The notes beneath the pieces were generated by a model. That model made no database searches. It had not been told where the DNA came from and saw only the letters and a list, made by a program, of their open reading frames with translations. From JAFLUQ01 sp964551215 (lineage in GTDB: Bacteria; Bacillota; Clostridia; UMGS1883), in the NCBI GenBank assembly GCA_964551215.1, contig CAZKBV010000001.1:30216-94215 (forward strand): a stretch of 64,000 bases of DNA, read 5' to 3'. Both the position numbers and the translations under genes were made by a program. Shown here piece by piece: positions 31,881-41,418 of this stretch. Within the stretch, counting starts at the first letter, position 1; each line of letters starts with the position of its first letter.

Positions 31881-32231
31881 TTAAAACAATCCGGGAATAT
31901 TCATTCCGCCGGTGATGCTGCTCATGGATTTTGCCGCCGCTTCGTCGGCCTTGCGGAGAGCCTCGTTCATTGCGGTGACTATAAGATCCTGAAGCATTTC
32001 AACGTCCTCCGGATCAACCGCCGCCGGGTCGAGAGTTACGGATATGACCTCTTTCTTTCCGTTGACCTTTACGCTTACGGCTCCGCCGCCGACGCTTGCT
32101 TCAAGCTCGTTTTCTTCAAGAGCCGCCTGAGCCTTTTCCATTTCCTCCTGCATTTTCTTTGCCTGGCGGAGCATATTGTTCATGTTTCCTCCACCCATAT
32201 TCATTCCTCTGGGGAATCCGCCTTTTGCCAT
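31881..32231 (-). CDS. ybaB: YbaB/EbfC nucleoid-associated protein
   Basis: 116 residues. DNA-binding dimer of the YbaB/EbfC family, with the family core MLRQAKKMQEEMEKAQAALEENELEASVGGGAVSV and VKVNGKKEVISVTLDP, then the helix DVEMLQDLIVTAMNEALRKADEAAAKSM. The N-terminus is Gly/Met-rich (FPRGMNMGGGNMNN). An in-frame TTG three codons upstream overlaps the AAAGGATTG ribosome site, so ATG at 32231 is preferred. Position between dnaX and recR supports the call. Confidence 0.95.
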   Translation of the reverse strand: MAKGGFPRGMNMGGGNMNNMLRQAKKMQEEMEKAQAALEENELEASVGGGAVSVKVNGKKEVISVTLDPAAVDPEDVEMLQDLIVTAMNEALRKADEAAAKSMSSITGGMNIPGLF

Positions 32232-32253
32232 ATTTATCAATCCTTTCGTAATA

Positions 32254-33849
32254 CTATTCTATTTCCGTAATGGGAAGGTTAAGCAATTCTTCCATCGGGT
32301 CTTGGGGAGCTTGCGTCGGCAGAGCCGAAAAATCGGAATCCGCCTTAACAACCACCGAACAGTCTACGCCCGTAACCCGCTTTATAAGCCGCTTCAGATA
32401 ATCCGTCTCTCCGGAAAGCATATCCCTGTACTCCCTGAAGCCCTCGTCCGGAAAGCATATCGCCAGCTTCCCCCTGTAATCCCTCACGGAAGCGTTCTGC
32501 AAGGTGGTGAACAGAACTATTTTCGTGTCCGCCATAAGGGCTTCCATGATTTCCGGCCACTTGGCCTTTATTTTTTCAACAAACTCCGGCTGGGGAGTGA
32601 AAATTTCCTTTTCCGGCTCCGGCAAAGGCTCTTCCTCCCGCGTCGGCTTTTTTAAGGGAGACGCCGAAAAGGCCGACTTCCCCGTACCCGCAGAGACAAA
32701 TTCGCCGCCTTCAAGCCTTCTTTCAAGCTCCCCCACCCGCGCCAAAAGTGAATCGTAGGTTCCGTCGTTTCCTTTTATGCAGAGCTTTATTACCGACGTT
32801 TCAAAAATTACGGAAGGGAAGGTGCTTTGCTTCGCGGAAAACACCGCTTCGGACAAAAGCTTTACCGCGTAAAGAAGCTTTTCCGCGCTTATTTCGGAGG
32901 AAATCTCCTTAAGTTGGAGAAGCTCCGCCGGAGAAAAGTCGCTTTTGCACGTGCCTACGGACTTTATTATAAGCATATCCCGAAGCGCCTTTATGACCAT
33001 TCCCATAAACGGCGCAAGAGCCCGTCCTCTGGAGACAACGGCGTCTATACAGCCTAATGCCGACTTAACATCCTCGCGGGCTATGCTCCGCACCAGAGCA
33101 ACCGCGCTGCTTCCCTCGGCCTGCCCCAAAAATTCCCGCACAAATTCCGTGCTGATTTCCTTTCCGGCGGCGACGCAGGGGTCAAGGCAGGAAAGCGCGT
33201 CCCTGAGAGAGCCGTCGGCGCTGCGGGCGATGAGCCTCAAGGCTTCCTCCTGAGCTTCTATGCCCTCGGCTGTGCAGATGTAATCCAAACGGTTATATAT
33301 ATCCTCATCGGTTATGCGCTTGAAGTCAAACCTCTGACACCTTGAGCTTATGGTATCCATGACCTTGTGGGCCTCGGTAGTGGCAAGGACGAATTTTACG
33401 TGCTTGGGAGGCTCCTCCAAAAGCTTAAGCAAAGCGTTGAAGGCTCCCGGCGAAAGGGCGTGTACCTCGTCTATAATGTAAACCTTGTATTTGGTAATTG
33501 CCGCGGTATAGCCGGCTTCCTCCCTGAGGGAACGGATATTGTCCACACCGCTGTTGCTGGCGGCGTCTATTTCCGTTATGTCCATAATGCTGCCGTCCAA
33601 GATTCCCCGACAGGTAGGGCATTTGTTGCACGGATTGCCGTTTTGGGGATTTTCGCAGTTTATGGCGCGGCTGAAAATTCTTGCGGTGGATGTTTTACCC
33701 GTCCCGCGGGAGCCGCAAAAAAGAAAGGCATGACCCACGGAATTGTTTTTAACCTCGTTTTTAATTGTATCCGTCACGTGCTTCTGCCCCACAACATCGT
33801 CAAAGACGAGTGGCCTCCACTTGCGGTAAAGAGCCTGATATTCCGCCAA
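32254..33849 (-). CDS. dnaX: DNA polymerase III subunits gamma/tau
   Basis: Clamp-loader ATPase. About 531 residues. Starts with the family signature YQALYRKWRPLVFDDVVGQ. Walker A is in FLFCGSRGTGKTSTARIF, a four-Cys zinc motif follows (CENPQNGNPCNKCPTC), then the DEVH-type Walker B (YIIDEVHALSPGAFNALLKLLEEPP) and sensor motif SSRCQRFDFKRI. A C-terminal tau-like region of ~150 residues is present. The open frame can extend to 33891, but GGGGGTG six bases before the TTG at 33849 makes that the likely start. A programmed slip for gamma was not evident. Confidence 0.94.
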   Translation of the reverse strand: MAEYQALYRKWRPLVFDDVVGQKHVTDTIKNEVKNNSVGHAFLFCGSRGTGKTSTARIFSRAINCENPQNGNPCNKCPTCRGILDGSIMDITEIDAASNSGVDNIRSLREEAGYTAAITKYKVYIIDEVHALSPGAFNALLKLLEEPPKHVKFVLATTEAHKVMDTISSRCQRFDFKRITDEDIYNRLDYICTAEGIEAQEEALRLIARSADGSLRDALSCLDPCVAAGKEISTEFVREFLGQAEGSSAVALVRSIAREDVKSALGCIDAVVSRGRALAPFMGMVIKALRDMLIIKSVGTCKSDFSPAELLQLKEISSEISAEKLLYAVKLLSEAVFSAKQSTFPSVIFETSVIKLCIKGNDGTYDSLLARVGELERRLEGGEFVSAGTGKSAFSASPLKKPTREEEPLPEPEKEIFTPQPEFVEKIKAKWPEIMEALMADTKIVLFTTLQNASVRDYRGKLAICFPDEGFREYRDMLSGETDYLKRLIKRVTGVDCSVVVKADSDFSALPTQAPQDPMEELLNLPITEIE

Positions 33850-33909
33850 AACATTCACCCCCGAAACGCTGCCCGGCGATTTTTCCGCCAAGGTTAATAT
33901 ATAAAAAAA

Positions 33910-33938
33910 ATTTTATTAAAATGTCATACTGTAAACAA
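33910..33938 (-). promoter_or_regulatory. Possible promoter of the dnaX operon
   Basis: Minus-strand TTGTTT and TAAAAT with a 17-base spacer, between the SRP RNA gene and dnaX. The -35 is weak, and readthrough from the SRP RNA promoter is an alternative. Confidence 0.4.
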
Positions 33939-34000
33939 TCCCCAAGAACAAGGGAAACCGTTCGGGTTGCCCCATTGAGCTGTTTTTATTAATATAAAAT

Positions 34001-34268
34001 GTCGTACACCCCAAAATCGACAACATTCCATGCACGGTTTGACAGCAGTTAGCTCGAACCAGGCTTCCCCGCGGCACATGAGAGTTACCGCTTATTGCTG
34101 CTCGGTTCCCCGCCTGACAAGGTTCACGGGTTCCCATTGCGCGGGACCCAATCGTCAACACCACTTACCGCCGCCTGCCACACAGAAATATTGCCTCAAT
34201 TGGGGAGTTAGCCTCCGCTGTAGCGGATTGCGGATACAGGGCACCGCTGCCTCCCCGGTTAGTACGAC
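34001..34268 (-). ncRNA. ffs: Signal recognition particle RNA, large type
   Basis: About 268 bases on the minus strand. The ends pair (GTCGTAC at the 5' end, GTACGAC at the 3' end). The conserved S-domain that binds Ffh is visible: CCTTGTCAGG, then GGAACCGAGCAGC, then the GGGAAGCCTGG side. The length and the 5' Alu-type region match the long SRP RNA of Firmicutes, used in cotranslational targeting to the membrane. It has its own promoter (34275-34303) and lies just upstream of dnaX, a common Firmicutes arrangement. Ends are approximate to a few bases. Confidence 0.93.
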
Positions 34269-34274
34269 ATAGTT

Positions 34275-34303
34275 ATTATACTATAAAATCCTCTCTCTTG
34301 CAA
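34275..34303 (-). promoter_or_regulatory. Promoter of the SRP RNA gene
   Basis: Minus-strand TTGCAA and TATAAT with a 17-base spacer, ending 6 bases before the RNA 5' end. Confidence 0.85.
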
Positions 34304-34335
34304 GTATTTTTTTAAAAAATTTTTGATAAATTTTG

Positions 34336-34364
34336 TTGAAAGAGCGGCTGAAAAATGATATAAT
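34336..34364 (+). promoter_or_regulatory. Sigma-A promoter of addB-addA
   Basis: TTGAAA and TATAAT with a 17-base spacer, about 90 bases upstream of the addB ATG and divergent from the SRP RNA promoter. Confidence 0.8.
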
Positions 34365-34417
34365 TAAAGATATATTAAAATCTTAGACTGCTGACAAGAC
34401 CCAAACAAGGGGAAAGC

Positions 34418-34439
34418 TCGAAAGGGAACTTCCTTTCGA
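34418..34439 (+). promoter_or_regulatory. Hairpin abutting the addB ribosome site
   Basis: TCGAAAGG, loop GAACTT, CCTTTCGA: a perfect 8-bp stem ending 2 bases before AAGGAGG. It could slow or modulate translation initiation of addB; no experimental parallel is known to me. Confidence 0.45.
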
Positions 34440-34453
34440 AAAGGAGGCCGCAA

Positions 34454-37400
34454 ATGATGGAGTTAGACATAATCTCCTGTCCGGACAGACGGGCGTTGGA
34501 AAATGAATTTACCGATTTAATGAAGGGGGCGGCGGCTTCCTCTCGGGGAGTTATTTCCATCGTACCCGACCAAAGCTCTTTTTCCGAAGAAGAAAAGCTG
34601 ATTTCCATATTCAAGGTTACGGGGCTGGGCAATCCGGAAGTGCTCAGCTTTAAAAGGCTGTTTTTCCGTCTGAGGGAAAAATTTCCCGACCGCCGCCGCC
34701 GTCTCACCGCCGCCGCTCGGGAAATGGCGGTTATGTACGCCTTGGAAAGCATCAAGGAGGAGGACTTTCGGCTGTTCAGGGGAGTAATCAAAAAAAGCCG
34801 TCTTTCCTCCACGGTAAGCGGCATTATAACCGGCTTCAAGCGCTACGGCGTGGACGAAGCCGCGTTGAAAAATGCCGAGGAGGCTTTGCCGGCCTCCCCT
34901 CTGAAAAATAAAATACACGATTGCCGTCTGGCCTTGGAAAGCTACAACTCCCTTATGAAAAGCAGCGGTCTTTCCGACGCGGACGACGATATGACGGAGC
35001 TTTTGTATATGCTGAATCTAAAGGAATGTGACTATTTCGACGGCAAAACCGTATTTATCCGCCACTTTTCCGACTTGAACAAGCTCCAGCGGCAATGCGT
35101 AGGGCAGATATGCGTCCGCGCCAAAAGGGTTTATGTGGGAGTTGTGTGGGAGGACAAGGCGGAATTTGCCACAACCGGCGCTCTTATTTCGGGGCTTCGG
35201 CGCACTGCCGAGGAAATGGGGATACCCTTCAGCCATCGGGCAATACAGGGCTTCACGGATTCCCGTCCCAAGCCTTTGGCTTATGCCGTACGTAATTTTT
35301 ACGATTCCTCGGCTCTCCCCTTTAAGGAATCCCCGAGGAACAGTCTGTACCTTCATATTTCCGCGTCGCCTTACACCGAAATACAGCACATTGCCGCCAC
35401 AATCGCCCGCCTTGTCAGTCGCGGCGAACGCTACCGCAACATCACCGTAGCCGCGAGAAACGCCCAAGACTACGCCGGATATGTAAAACGCATTTTTCCC
35501 ATATACGGAATCCCTGTTTTCTTTGACGGGAAGCGTCCCCTTTCGCTGCACAGCGCGTCAAGACTGCTGATATCCGCAATGGAGCTGGCCGTATACGGCT
35601 TCAGCCACGAAAATGTTTTCAGCTTTGCGAAAAATCCCTTCGCCCCTCACGGAGGAAACTGCGGAGCGCTGGAGGATTACTGCCTTGAAGCCGGAGTGCG
35701 TTCATGGAACTGGAGCGAGGACTTCACCTTTATTCGGGGAGCTTACAGCCCAAAGGAATACGGCCACGAAAAGGGCGCGGAGGAGCTTGAGGAAATAAAC
35801 TCCCGCCGCAGGGAGCTTTACGAGCTTATCGCCCCATTGGCCGAAGGTTTAAAAAAGCCCCGCACCGGAGCGGAATATGCCCGTATGCTGTACGATTTCA
35901 TATCTTCGGCGCAGCTTCCCGAAAAAATCGAAGCCGCCGCCCGCCGTCAGGAGGAAAACGGCGACGACAGAGGTGCCGGAGAAACCCGTCAGGTATACAA
36001 TCTGCTGATGGATATACTTGAGGATATATACACTGACTTCGGAGAATCCGCCCTCAGCGGGGAGGAATTTCTGGAAGCCTTTAAAACGGCCTGCTCCGCT
36101 GTGCAGATAGGAGTCGTGCCTGCCGCCGCCGACAGCGTTATATTCGGCGACATCGAAAGAATGAAGGGCAGCGAGGACAAGATAGTGTTTCTGCCCGGCC
36201 TGAACGAGGATATTTTTCCCCGCGCCTTCCAAAACGACTCGGTGTTCACCGAATACGAAGCGGAAATACTTGCGGAGAAATACGCCATAGAGCTGCCTCC
36301 AATGGGGGGAGAAAAAGCCGAAAACGAAAGGCTGCTTGTCTACGAAGCCCTTTCCTCGCCGAAGGAAGCCCTTTACATGAGCTGCCCCATAGGGAAGGCC
36401 GACGGCTCGAATCTGCGCCCAAGCTCAATAGTCCGCCGAATGAGGGAGCTTTTCCCGCTTATGCGCGAGACCGAGGATGTAAATTCCCGGGGCGGGGAGT
36501 ATCTCTGCGCCTCCATGCCGGCGGCATATCTGGAGCTGGGAACGGCGGTCAGCCGAGGCGAAGGGGGCAAATTCTGGAGCATGATAAAATCCCTGCTTAA
36601 CAGCAACGAAGAATATGCCCGTAAGCTGGAGCTTCTGGACAACAGTCGGGGCTACAGGGCTGAAAAAACCGAAAAGCTGGACGAGGAGCTTTTAAGAAAG
36701 GCTCTGGGGGACGAGCTGGCGCTCAGTCCTTCCAAGCTGGAAAGCTTCGCCTCCTGCCCGTTTTCATTCTTCCTTCAAAACGTGCTTAAGCTCCGTGACA
36801 CGGAGGCCATGAGCATAAACCCCGCCGACAGCGGCAGTCTTATGCACAATATCATTGACGGCTTCTGCGCTTTGGCGTCGGCGGAGCCGGAAGGAATGAA
36901 GGGTATTTCCCAAGCGCGCAAAAACGAGCTGTTCAAAAGAGTGTGCGCCGAGGTGCGGGGCGGAATAAATCTTCAGGTAATGAACAATCCGAGGTTTTCC
37001 TCCGCTGTGGAAAGAATAGAGCGCATGGCGGAAAAGTGCGTTGACGAAATCCTTACCCAGCTTCAGGACGAGCTGTTTGTCCCCACGGGAAGCGAGGTCA
37101 TAATAGGCGAAGGGGGGCGGCTTCCGGCGTCGGAAATAGTTCTCCCTGACGGGAAAAAAGCCCGTTTCAGCGGCCGCATCGACAGAGCCGACGTAAGAAC
37201 GGGAGTAAAAATAACCGAGAACGGTCAGGAAAAACTTGTTGACCTTGTGCGCATAACTGACTACAAAAGTAGCGGCAAAAAAATCGACTTCAACAAGGTT
37301 CTGCACGGGCTTCAGCTTCAGCTTTTCGCTTATATGGACAGCTACGTTAAAGCCGAAAAGGACGCCCGTCCGGCGGCGGTTTTGTATTTTAACCTCACCG

Positions 37401-37765
37401 AAACGCCCACGCCTGCGGAAATCGGAAGCGACGAGTCCGAAAAAAAGGACAGGCTCAGCGGCGTTATGGTAAGCGGCAGAATGGCGGAGAAAAAAGGCGT
37501 GGCGGAAATCCAAGCCGACGAAATGGACGCCGTATTGAAATATGTCCGCCGCTATGTGGCAAAGACCGCCGAAAAAATATACTCCGGTGAAATGCCGGTG
37601 TCTCCGGCTGAAACCGACTCCGTGCTTCAATGCGGCTACTGCCCGTACGCAAGGGTGTGCAAGGCCGGAGAAATATCGCCGGATTGCGTAAGATATATTG
37701 CGGCGGACAAGGATAACGCCGCTTTGGAAGAAATAAAAAAGGAGGCGGCAAAGGATGAAGCTTAA
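34454..37765 (+). CDS. addB: ATP-dependent helicase/nuclease subunit B
   Basis: 1103 residues. Partner of AddA in the RecBCD-like end-resection complex. The inactivated N-terminal helicase part is followed by the conserved VFLPGLNEDIFPRAF. The C-terminal PD-(D/E)XK nuclease has FSGRIDRADV and VRITDYKSSGKKIDF. The four-Cys iron-sulfur set that pins the nuclease domain is split as in other AddB proteins: one Cys in LESFASCPFSFFLQ (~residue 770) and three in CGYCPYARVCK near the end. AAAGGAGG lies 6 bases before the ATG. It overlaps addA by 11 bases. Confidence 0.94.
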   Translation: MMELDIISCPDRRALENEFTDLMKGAAASSRGVISIVPDQSSFSEEEKLISIFKVTGLGNPEVLSFKRLFFRLREKFPDRRRRLTAAAREMAVMYALESIKEEDFRLFRGVIKKSRLSSTVSGIITGFKRYGVDEAALKNAEEALPASPLKNKIHDCRLALESYNSLMKSSGLSDADDDMTELLYMLNLKECDYFDGKTVFIRHFSDLNKLQRQCVGQICVRAKRVYVGVVWEDKAEFATTGALISGLRRTAEEMGIPFSHRAIQGFTDSRPKPLAYAVRNFYDSSALPFKESPRNSLYLHISASPYTEIQHIAATIARLVSRGERYRNITVAARNAQDYAGYVKRIFPIYGIPVFFDGKRPLSLHSASRLLISAMELAVYGFSHENVFSFAKNPFAPHGGNCGALEDYCLEAGVRSWNWSEDFTFIRGAYSPKEYGHEKGAEELEEINSRRRELYELIAPLAEGLKKPRTGAEYARMLYDFISSAQLPEKIEAAARRQEENGDDRGAGETRQVYNLLMDILEDIYTDFGESALSGEEFLEAFKTACSAVQIGVVPAAADSVIFGDIERMKGSEDKIVFLPGLNEDIFPRAFQNDSVFTEYEAEILAEKYAIELPPMGGEKAENERLLVYEALSSPKEALYMSCPIGKADGSNLRPSSIVRRMRELFPLMRETEDVNSRGGEYLCASMPAAYLELGTAVSRGEGGKFWSMIKSLLNSNEEYARKLELLDNSRGYRAEKTEKLDEELLRKALGDELALSPSKLESFASCPFSFFLQNVLKLRDTEAMSINPADSGSLMHNIIDGFCALASAEPEGMKGISQARKNELFKRVCAEVRGGINLQVMNNPRFSSAVERIERMAEKCVDEILTQLQDELFVPTGSEVIIGEGGRLPASEIVLPDGKKARFSGRIDRADVRTGVKITENGQEKLVDLVRITDYKSSGKKIDFNKVLHGLQLQLFAYMDSYVKAEKDARPAAVLYFNLTETPTPAEIGSDESEKKDRLSGVMVSGRMAEKKGVAEIQADEMDAVLKYVRRYVAKTAEKIYSGEMPVSPAETDSVLQCGYCPYARVCKAGEISPDCVRYIAADKDNAALEEIKKEAAKDEA

Positions 37766-40700
37766 CGAATTTCAGCAGGCGGCGGTGTCCGAGCCGCCCA
37801 AGAACATAACCGTCAGCGCGGCGGCCGGAAGCGGTAAGACCCAAGTTCTGGGGGCAAGGGTCCTGGAAAGAATATCCGGCCCGAATCCCGTCCCCGTAAA
37901 CCGTCTGCTTATTGTCACCTTCACCCGTGCCGCCGCGGCGGAAATGCGGGAAAGAATAAGCCGCTCCGTAACGGAGGCTCTTAAAAACGAAACCTCCCCT
38001 CAAAAGAAAAGCAATCTGAGAAAGCAGCTTTCCCTTCTGGGAGGCGCCGACATATGCACTATAGATTCCTTTTGCAGTCGGGTGCTGCGCCAGTATTTTT
38101 ACCGTATTCCCGGCCTCAGCGGAGATTTTTCCTTAGGGGATGAAGGGGCGGTAAAGCTCATCACCGCCCAATGCTTTAACGACATAACCGAAATGTTCTC
38201 CGCCGCGGCCGACAAGCTCAAAGGCAAAGCCCTTATCCCCCATTACGAAAAGGAAGCCGAGCGTTTCCTTGAGCTTTATCCCGAAAAGGAAACCGCCGAA
38301 AAAATCGCCGAAGGCTTCCGGCTTCTCGCCATGAACTACGGCTCGCCGAAAAAAGTCGGGGATTTTTCCGACGACAGCGGCAAAGGCTCCGACTACGGAA
38401 GCTTTGTTTTCAAGCTGAAGGACATGGCTCTCTCCATGCCGGATCCGAATAAATGGCTGGATATGTGCATAGAGGATTACGACCCGAATGTTCCCTCGGA
38501 AAAAAGCAGAGTAAACGCCTACTCCGGCTTGGCGGCGGCAAAAATTATGGACGACGTTAGCTATATGCTGGAGGAGGAGCTTCGAACCGGCGGACTCAAC
38601 GAAAAAAATTCCGCCGTATTCACCCTTGGCGTTGAAAGCGTGCGAAGCTTGAAAAAACCCGAAAGCTACGGGGAAGCCGCCGAGGTCTTTGCCCTCAGGC
38701 CCCTTGCCGGACTGAGAATACAATCCAAGGACACCTCCAAGGCAAAGGGTAACCCCCACGGAGCAGAGGTCATGAAAAACGCCCGTAAGCTCTGGAGCGA
38801 AGCCGAAAAAATATTCTGCGGCAAAAAAGAGGATTTCGACCTTTTCCGACGGGAGATATATCCGGCGGTGCTGGCTCTGTGCGAGCTTGCGCGCTGTCTT
38901 ATACGGGCGGAAAGAGAGGAATTTATACGGGCGAAGAAGCTCAGCTTTTCCGCCTGTGTCAGCTTGGCGCTTGAGCTGCTTGTAAACAAAGACGGCTCCC
39001 CTTCGGAAACCGCAATGGAACTGAGGGAGCTTTACGACGAAATTTACGTGGACGAAGCTCAGGACATCGACCCCCGCCAGCAAGCAATATTTGACGCCAT
39101 ATCCAAGGGGAACCTGTTTATGGTGGGAGACGTCAAGCAGAGCATATACGGCTTTCGCCACGCGGAGCCGGAAATTTTCAACAAAAGATGCTTCACCGGA
39201 GAAAACAGCCGCCTTATCACCATGAACATCAACTACCGTTCCGGCAAGGTTGTGACGGATGCGGTAAACGGGGTGTTTTCCAAGCTTATGAACGAACGCA
39301 CTATGGGCGTGAGCTACGATAGTATGCACCGTATGATTCACGGGGAGAACCGGCTTCCGCCGGAAAGCTCAAAGGCGGAGTTTATTGCCGTAGTAGAGGA
39401 AGAAACGGGAGTGCTGGGATACGACTTCCAAACAGAGGCCCGCATGATAGCAAGCGAAATAAACCGCCTTTTAAGGGAAAAGCCTTTGATATGCGACAAA
39501 GCCTCGGGGGAGCTGAGGCCGATTATGAAAAAGGACATACTTGTGCTTATGCGCTCTGTCCGCCGGGACGGCCCCGCAATGGAAAAAATACTTGAAGAAA
39601 GCGGCATAGCCTGTTATTTTGACGGCGGCGAAAGTCTGTACCTGAAGGAGGAAACCTCCGCCGTAATAGATGTGCTTTCCATTATCGACAATCCCGAAAG
39701 GGACATTCCCCTTGCCGGAGTTCTTCGGGGGCTTATGTTCGGCTTTTCCGAAAACGATTTGCTTAAGCTGCGAACCGTAAGCAAAAGCCATAGCTTCAGC
39801 GGCATATTTGCCGCTTTAAGCCGGAAGGAGCATCCCCTCCACGAGGAATACGCAAAGCGTCTCAATGACGAAGCCCTTCTCGCCCGCTGCCTTTTTGTGG
39901 GAAAAAGTCTCGAAAAATGGCGTACAGCGGCGGCTTTCCGCCCTGTAAGCGAGGTAATAAGCATGATTCTGAACGATACGGAATATTATGCTTCGGTAGG
40001 AGCCATGCGCAACGGCGAAAAACGCCGGGCCAACCTGAATTTGCTCACCGACGAAGCCGAACGCTTTGAGGAAAGCGGCTCCAAGGGGCTTTACAGCTTT
40101 TTGAGCTATATTAAAAAGCAGCGTCCCTCCGGCGGAGGCTCACTGGAAGCAAAAACCCTTTCCGACTCTATGGACGTGGTGCGCATAATGTCAATACACA
40201 AATCCAAAGGGCTTGAAGCTCCCGTGGTCATACTGGCAAAATGCTCCGCCAAAATAAATTCCCCCCGCGAGGCCTGCCCCGTAAGCGCGGAGCTTGGCTT
40301 CAGCATAGATTTTATAAATGAGGACAAGGGCTTTATACACAAATCCCCAATGAGCCGTGTTATAGATTTTTACATTCGGGAAAAAGAACGAATGGAGGAA
40401 ATGCGGCTTCTTTACGTTGCGATGACGCGGGCGAGGGAAAGACTTATCTGCACGGGATATTTCAAAAGCGAAAAGCAGCTCTCCGAAGCCCTCTCCTGCG
40501 AGGGAAGCATAAGCTCCGGCGAAGGGGTATTCCTTCGGGACAGCTACGCAAAAATGATAGGCAGTGAAATGGACGGCTCCGCAATGAGCCTGAGACGTAT
40601 CTCCTCCGGACAGATTTCTCCTCCGGCTTTGGGGGATATGCTGATTGGCGCCGCCGCGCTTAACGAAAGCACGGTGGAAAATTTCACCGGCCTTCTGGGG

Positions 40701-41357
40701 TTCAGCTACGGCCACACGGAGGGCGCAAGGCTTCCGGCGAAGCTCAGCGTTTCAGCCATAAAGGAAGCCGACGCGGACGAAAACGCTCAGCAGGCCGTAT
40801 ACGGCGGAAAAACGAGGGAACGTCTGCGCACGCCATCCTTTATCTTGGGAAAAAAGGAGCTTGCCGGAGCGGAGCTGGGCAGCGTATACCATCTGGTTAT
40901 GGAAAGGCTGGATTTCTCCCGTCCGGCGAAAGAGCAGATAGACGAAATGCTGAAAAGCGGTCTTATTCCCTCCGAAGCCGAAGGAAAGATAGACCCTTCA
41001 AAAATCGAGCGTCTTTCGGAAAGTCCTCTCGGCGTGCGGATGAGAAACGCCAAAGAGCTTTATCGGGAGGCTCCCTTTATGATAAAGCTGCCGGCCAAGG
41101 ACATTCTGCCGCTGGTAGAGGCTTCCTCCGACGATGAAATTGCCGTTCAGGGCATAATAGACTGCTTTTTTGTCGAAAATGACAGCGTGGTGATTGTGGA
41201 TTACAAGACCGACAGGTATACCTCCCCCCAAGAGATTGCCGAAAAGTACAAAAAACAGCTTCAGCTTTACTCCGAAGCCTTAAAAATAAAATTTTTCGAC
41301 AAAAAAATTGAAAAATATCTTTACTTATTTTTTAAAGGTGATATAATAAGTATATAG
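37755..41357 (+). CDS. addA: ATP-dependent helicase/nuclease subunit A
   Basis: 1200 residues. UvrD-type superfamily 1A helicase plus C-terminal nuclease; processes double-strand breaks for RecA loading. Walker A SAAAGSGKTQVLGAR (~residues 16-30), motif II IYVDEAQDIDPRQ (~430), motif III VGDVKQSIYGFRHAEP, motif V/VI with MSIHKSKGLEAPVVI and LLYVAMTRARERL, and nuclease motif VIVDYKTDRYTS near the end. Full length. Translation is coupled to addB by overlap. A promoter for the next gene lies inside its last ~40 bases. Confidence 0.96.
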   Translation: MKLNEFQQAAVSEPPKNITVSAAAGSGKTQVLGARVLERISGPNPVPVNRLLIVTFTRAAAAEMRERISRSVTEALKNETSPQKKSNLRKQLSLLGGADICTIDSFCSRVLRQYFYRIPGLSGDFSLGDEGAVKLITAQCFNDITEMFSAAADKLKGKALIPHYEKEAERFLELYPEKETAEKIAEGFRLLAMNYGSPKKVGDFSDDSGKGSDYGSFVFKLKDMALSMPDPNKWLDMCIEDYDPNVPSEKSRVNAYSGLAAAKIMDDVSYMLEEELRTGGLNEKNSAVFTLGVESVRSLKKPESYGEAAEVFALRPLAGLRIQSKDTSKAKGNPHGAEVMKNARKLWSEAEKIFCGKKEDFDLFRREIYPAVLALCELARCLIRAEREEFIRAKKLSFSACVSLALELLVNKDGSPSETAMELRELYDEIYVDEAQDIDPRQQAIFDAISKGNLFMVGDVKQSIYGFRHAEPEIFNKRCFTGENSRLITMNINYRSGKVVTDAVNGVFSKLMNERTMGVSYDSMHRMIHGENRLPPESSKAEFIAVVEEETGVLGYDFQTEARMIASEINRLLREKPLICDKASGELRPIMKKDILVLMRSVRRDGPAMEKILEESGIACYFDGGESLYLKEETSAVIDVLSIIDNPERDIPLAGVLRGLMFGFSENDLLKLRTVSKSHSFSGIFAALSRKEHPLHEEYAKRLNDEALLARCLFVGKSLEKWRTAAAFRPVSEVISMILNDTEYYASVGAMRNGEKRRANLNLLTDEAERFEESGSKGLYSFLSYIKKQRPSGGGSLEAKTLSDSMDVVRIMSIHKSKGLEAPVVILAKCSAKINSPREACPVSAELGFSIDFINEDKGFIHKSPMSRVIDFYIREKERMEEMRLLYVAMTRARERLICTGYFKSEKQLSEALSCEGSISSGEGVFLRDSYAKMIGSEMDGSAMSLRRISSGQISPPALGDMLIGAAALNESTVENFTGLLGFSYGHTEGARLPAKLSVSAIKEADADENAQQAVYGGKTRERLRTPSFILGKKELAGAELGSVYHLVMERLDFSRPAKEQIDEMLKSGLIPSEAEGKIDPSKIERLSESPLGVRMRNAKELYREAPFMIKLPAKDILPLVEASSDDEIAVQGIIDCFFVENDSVVIVDYKTDRYTSPQEIAEKYKKQLQLYSEALKIKFFDKKIEKYLYLFFKGDIISI
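41320..41347 (+). promoter_or_regulatory. Possible promoter within the 3' end of addA
   Basis: TTTACT and TATAAT with a 16-base spacer, ending 10 bases before the addA stop. It would drive the Ser-rich protein gene. Confidence 0.5.
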
Positions 41358-41418
41358 TTTTCAAAAATACTTATAAATTGTCCGCCGGCTCGGCTATGCG
41401 GACGGAAAGGCAGATAAT

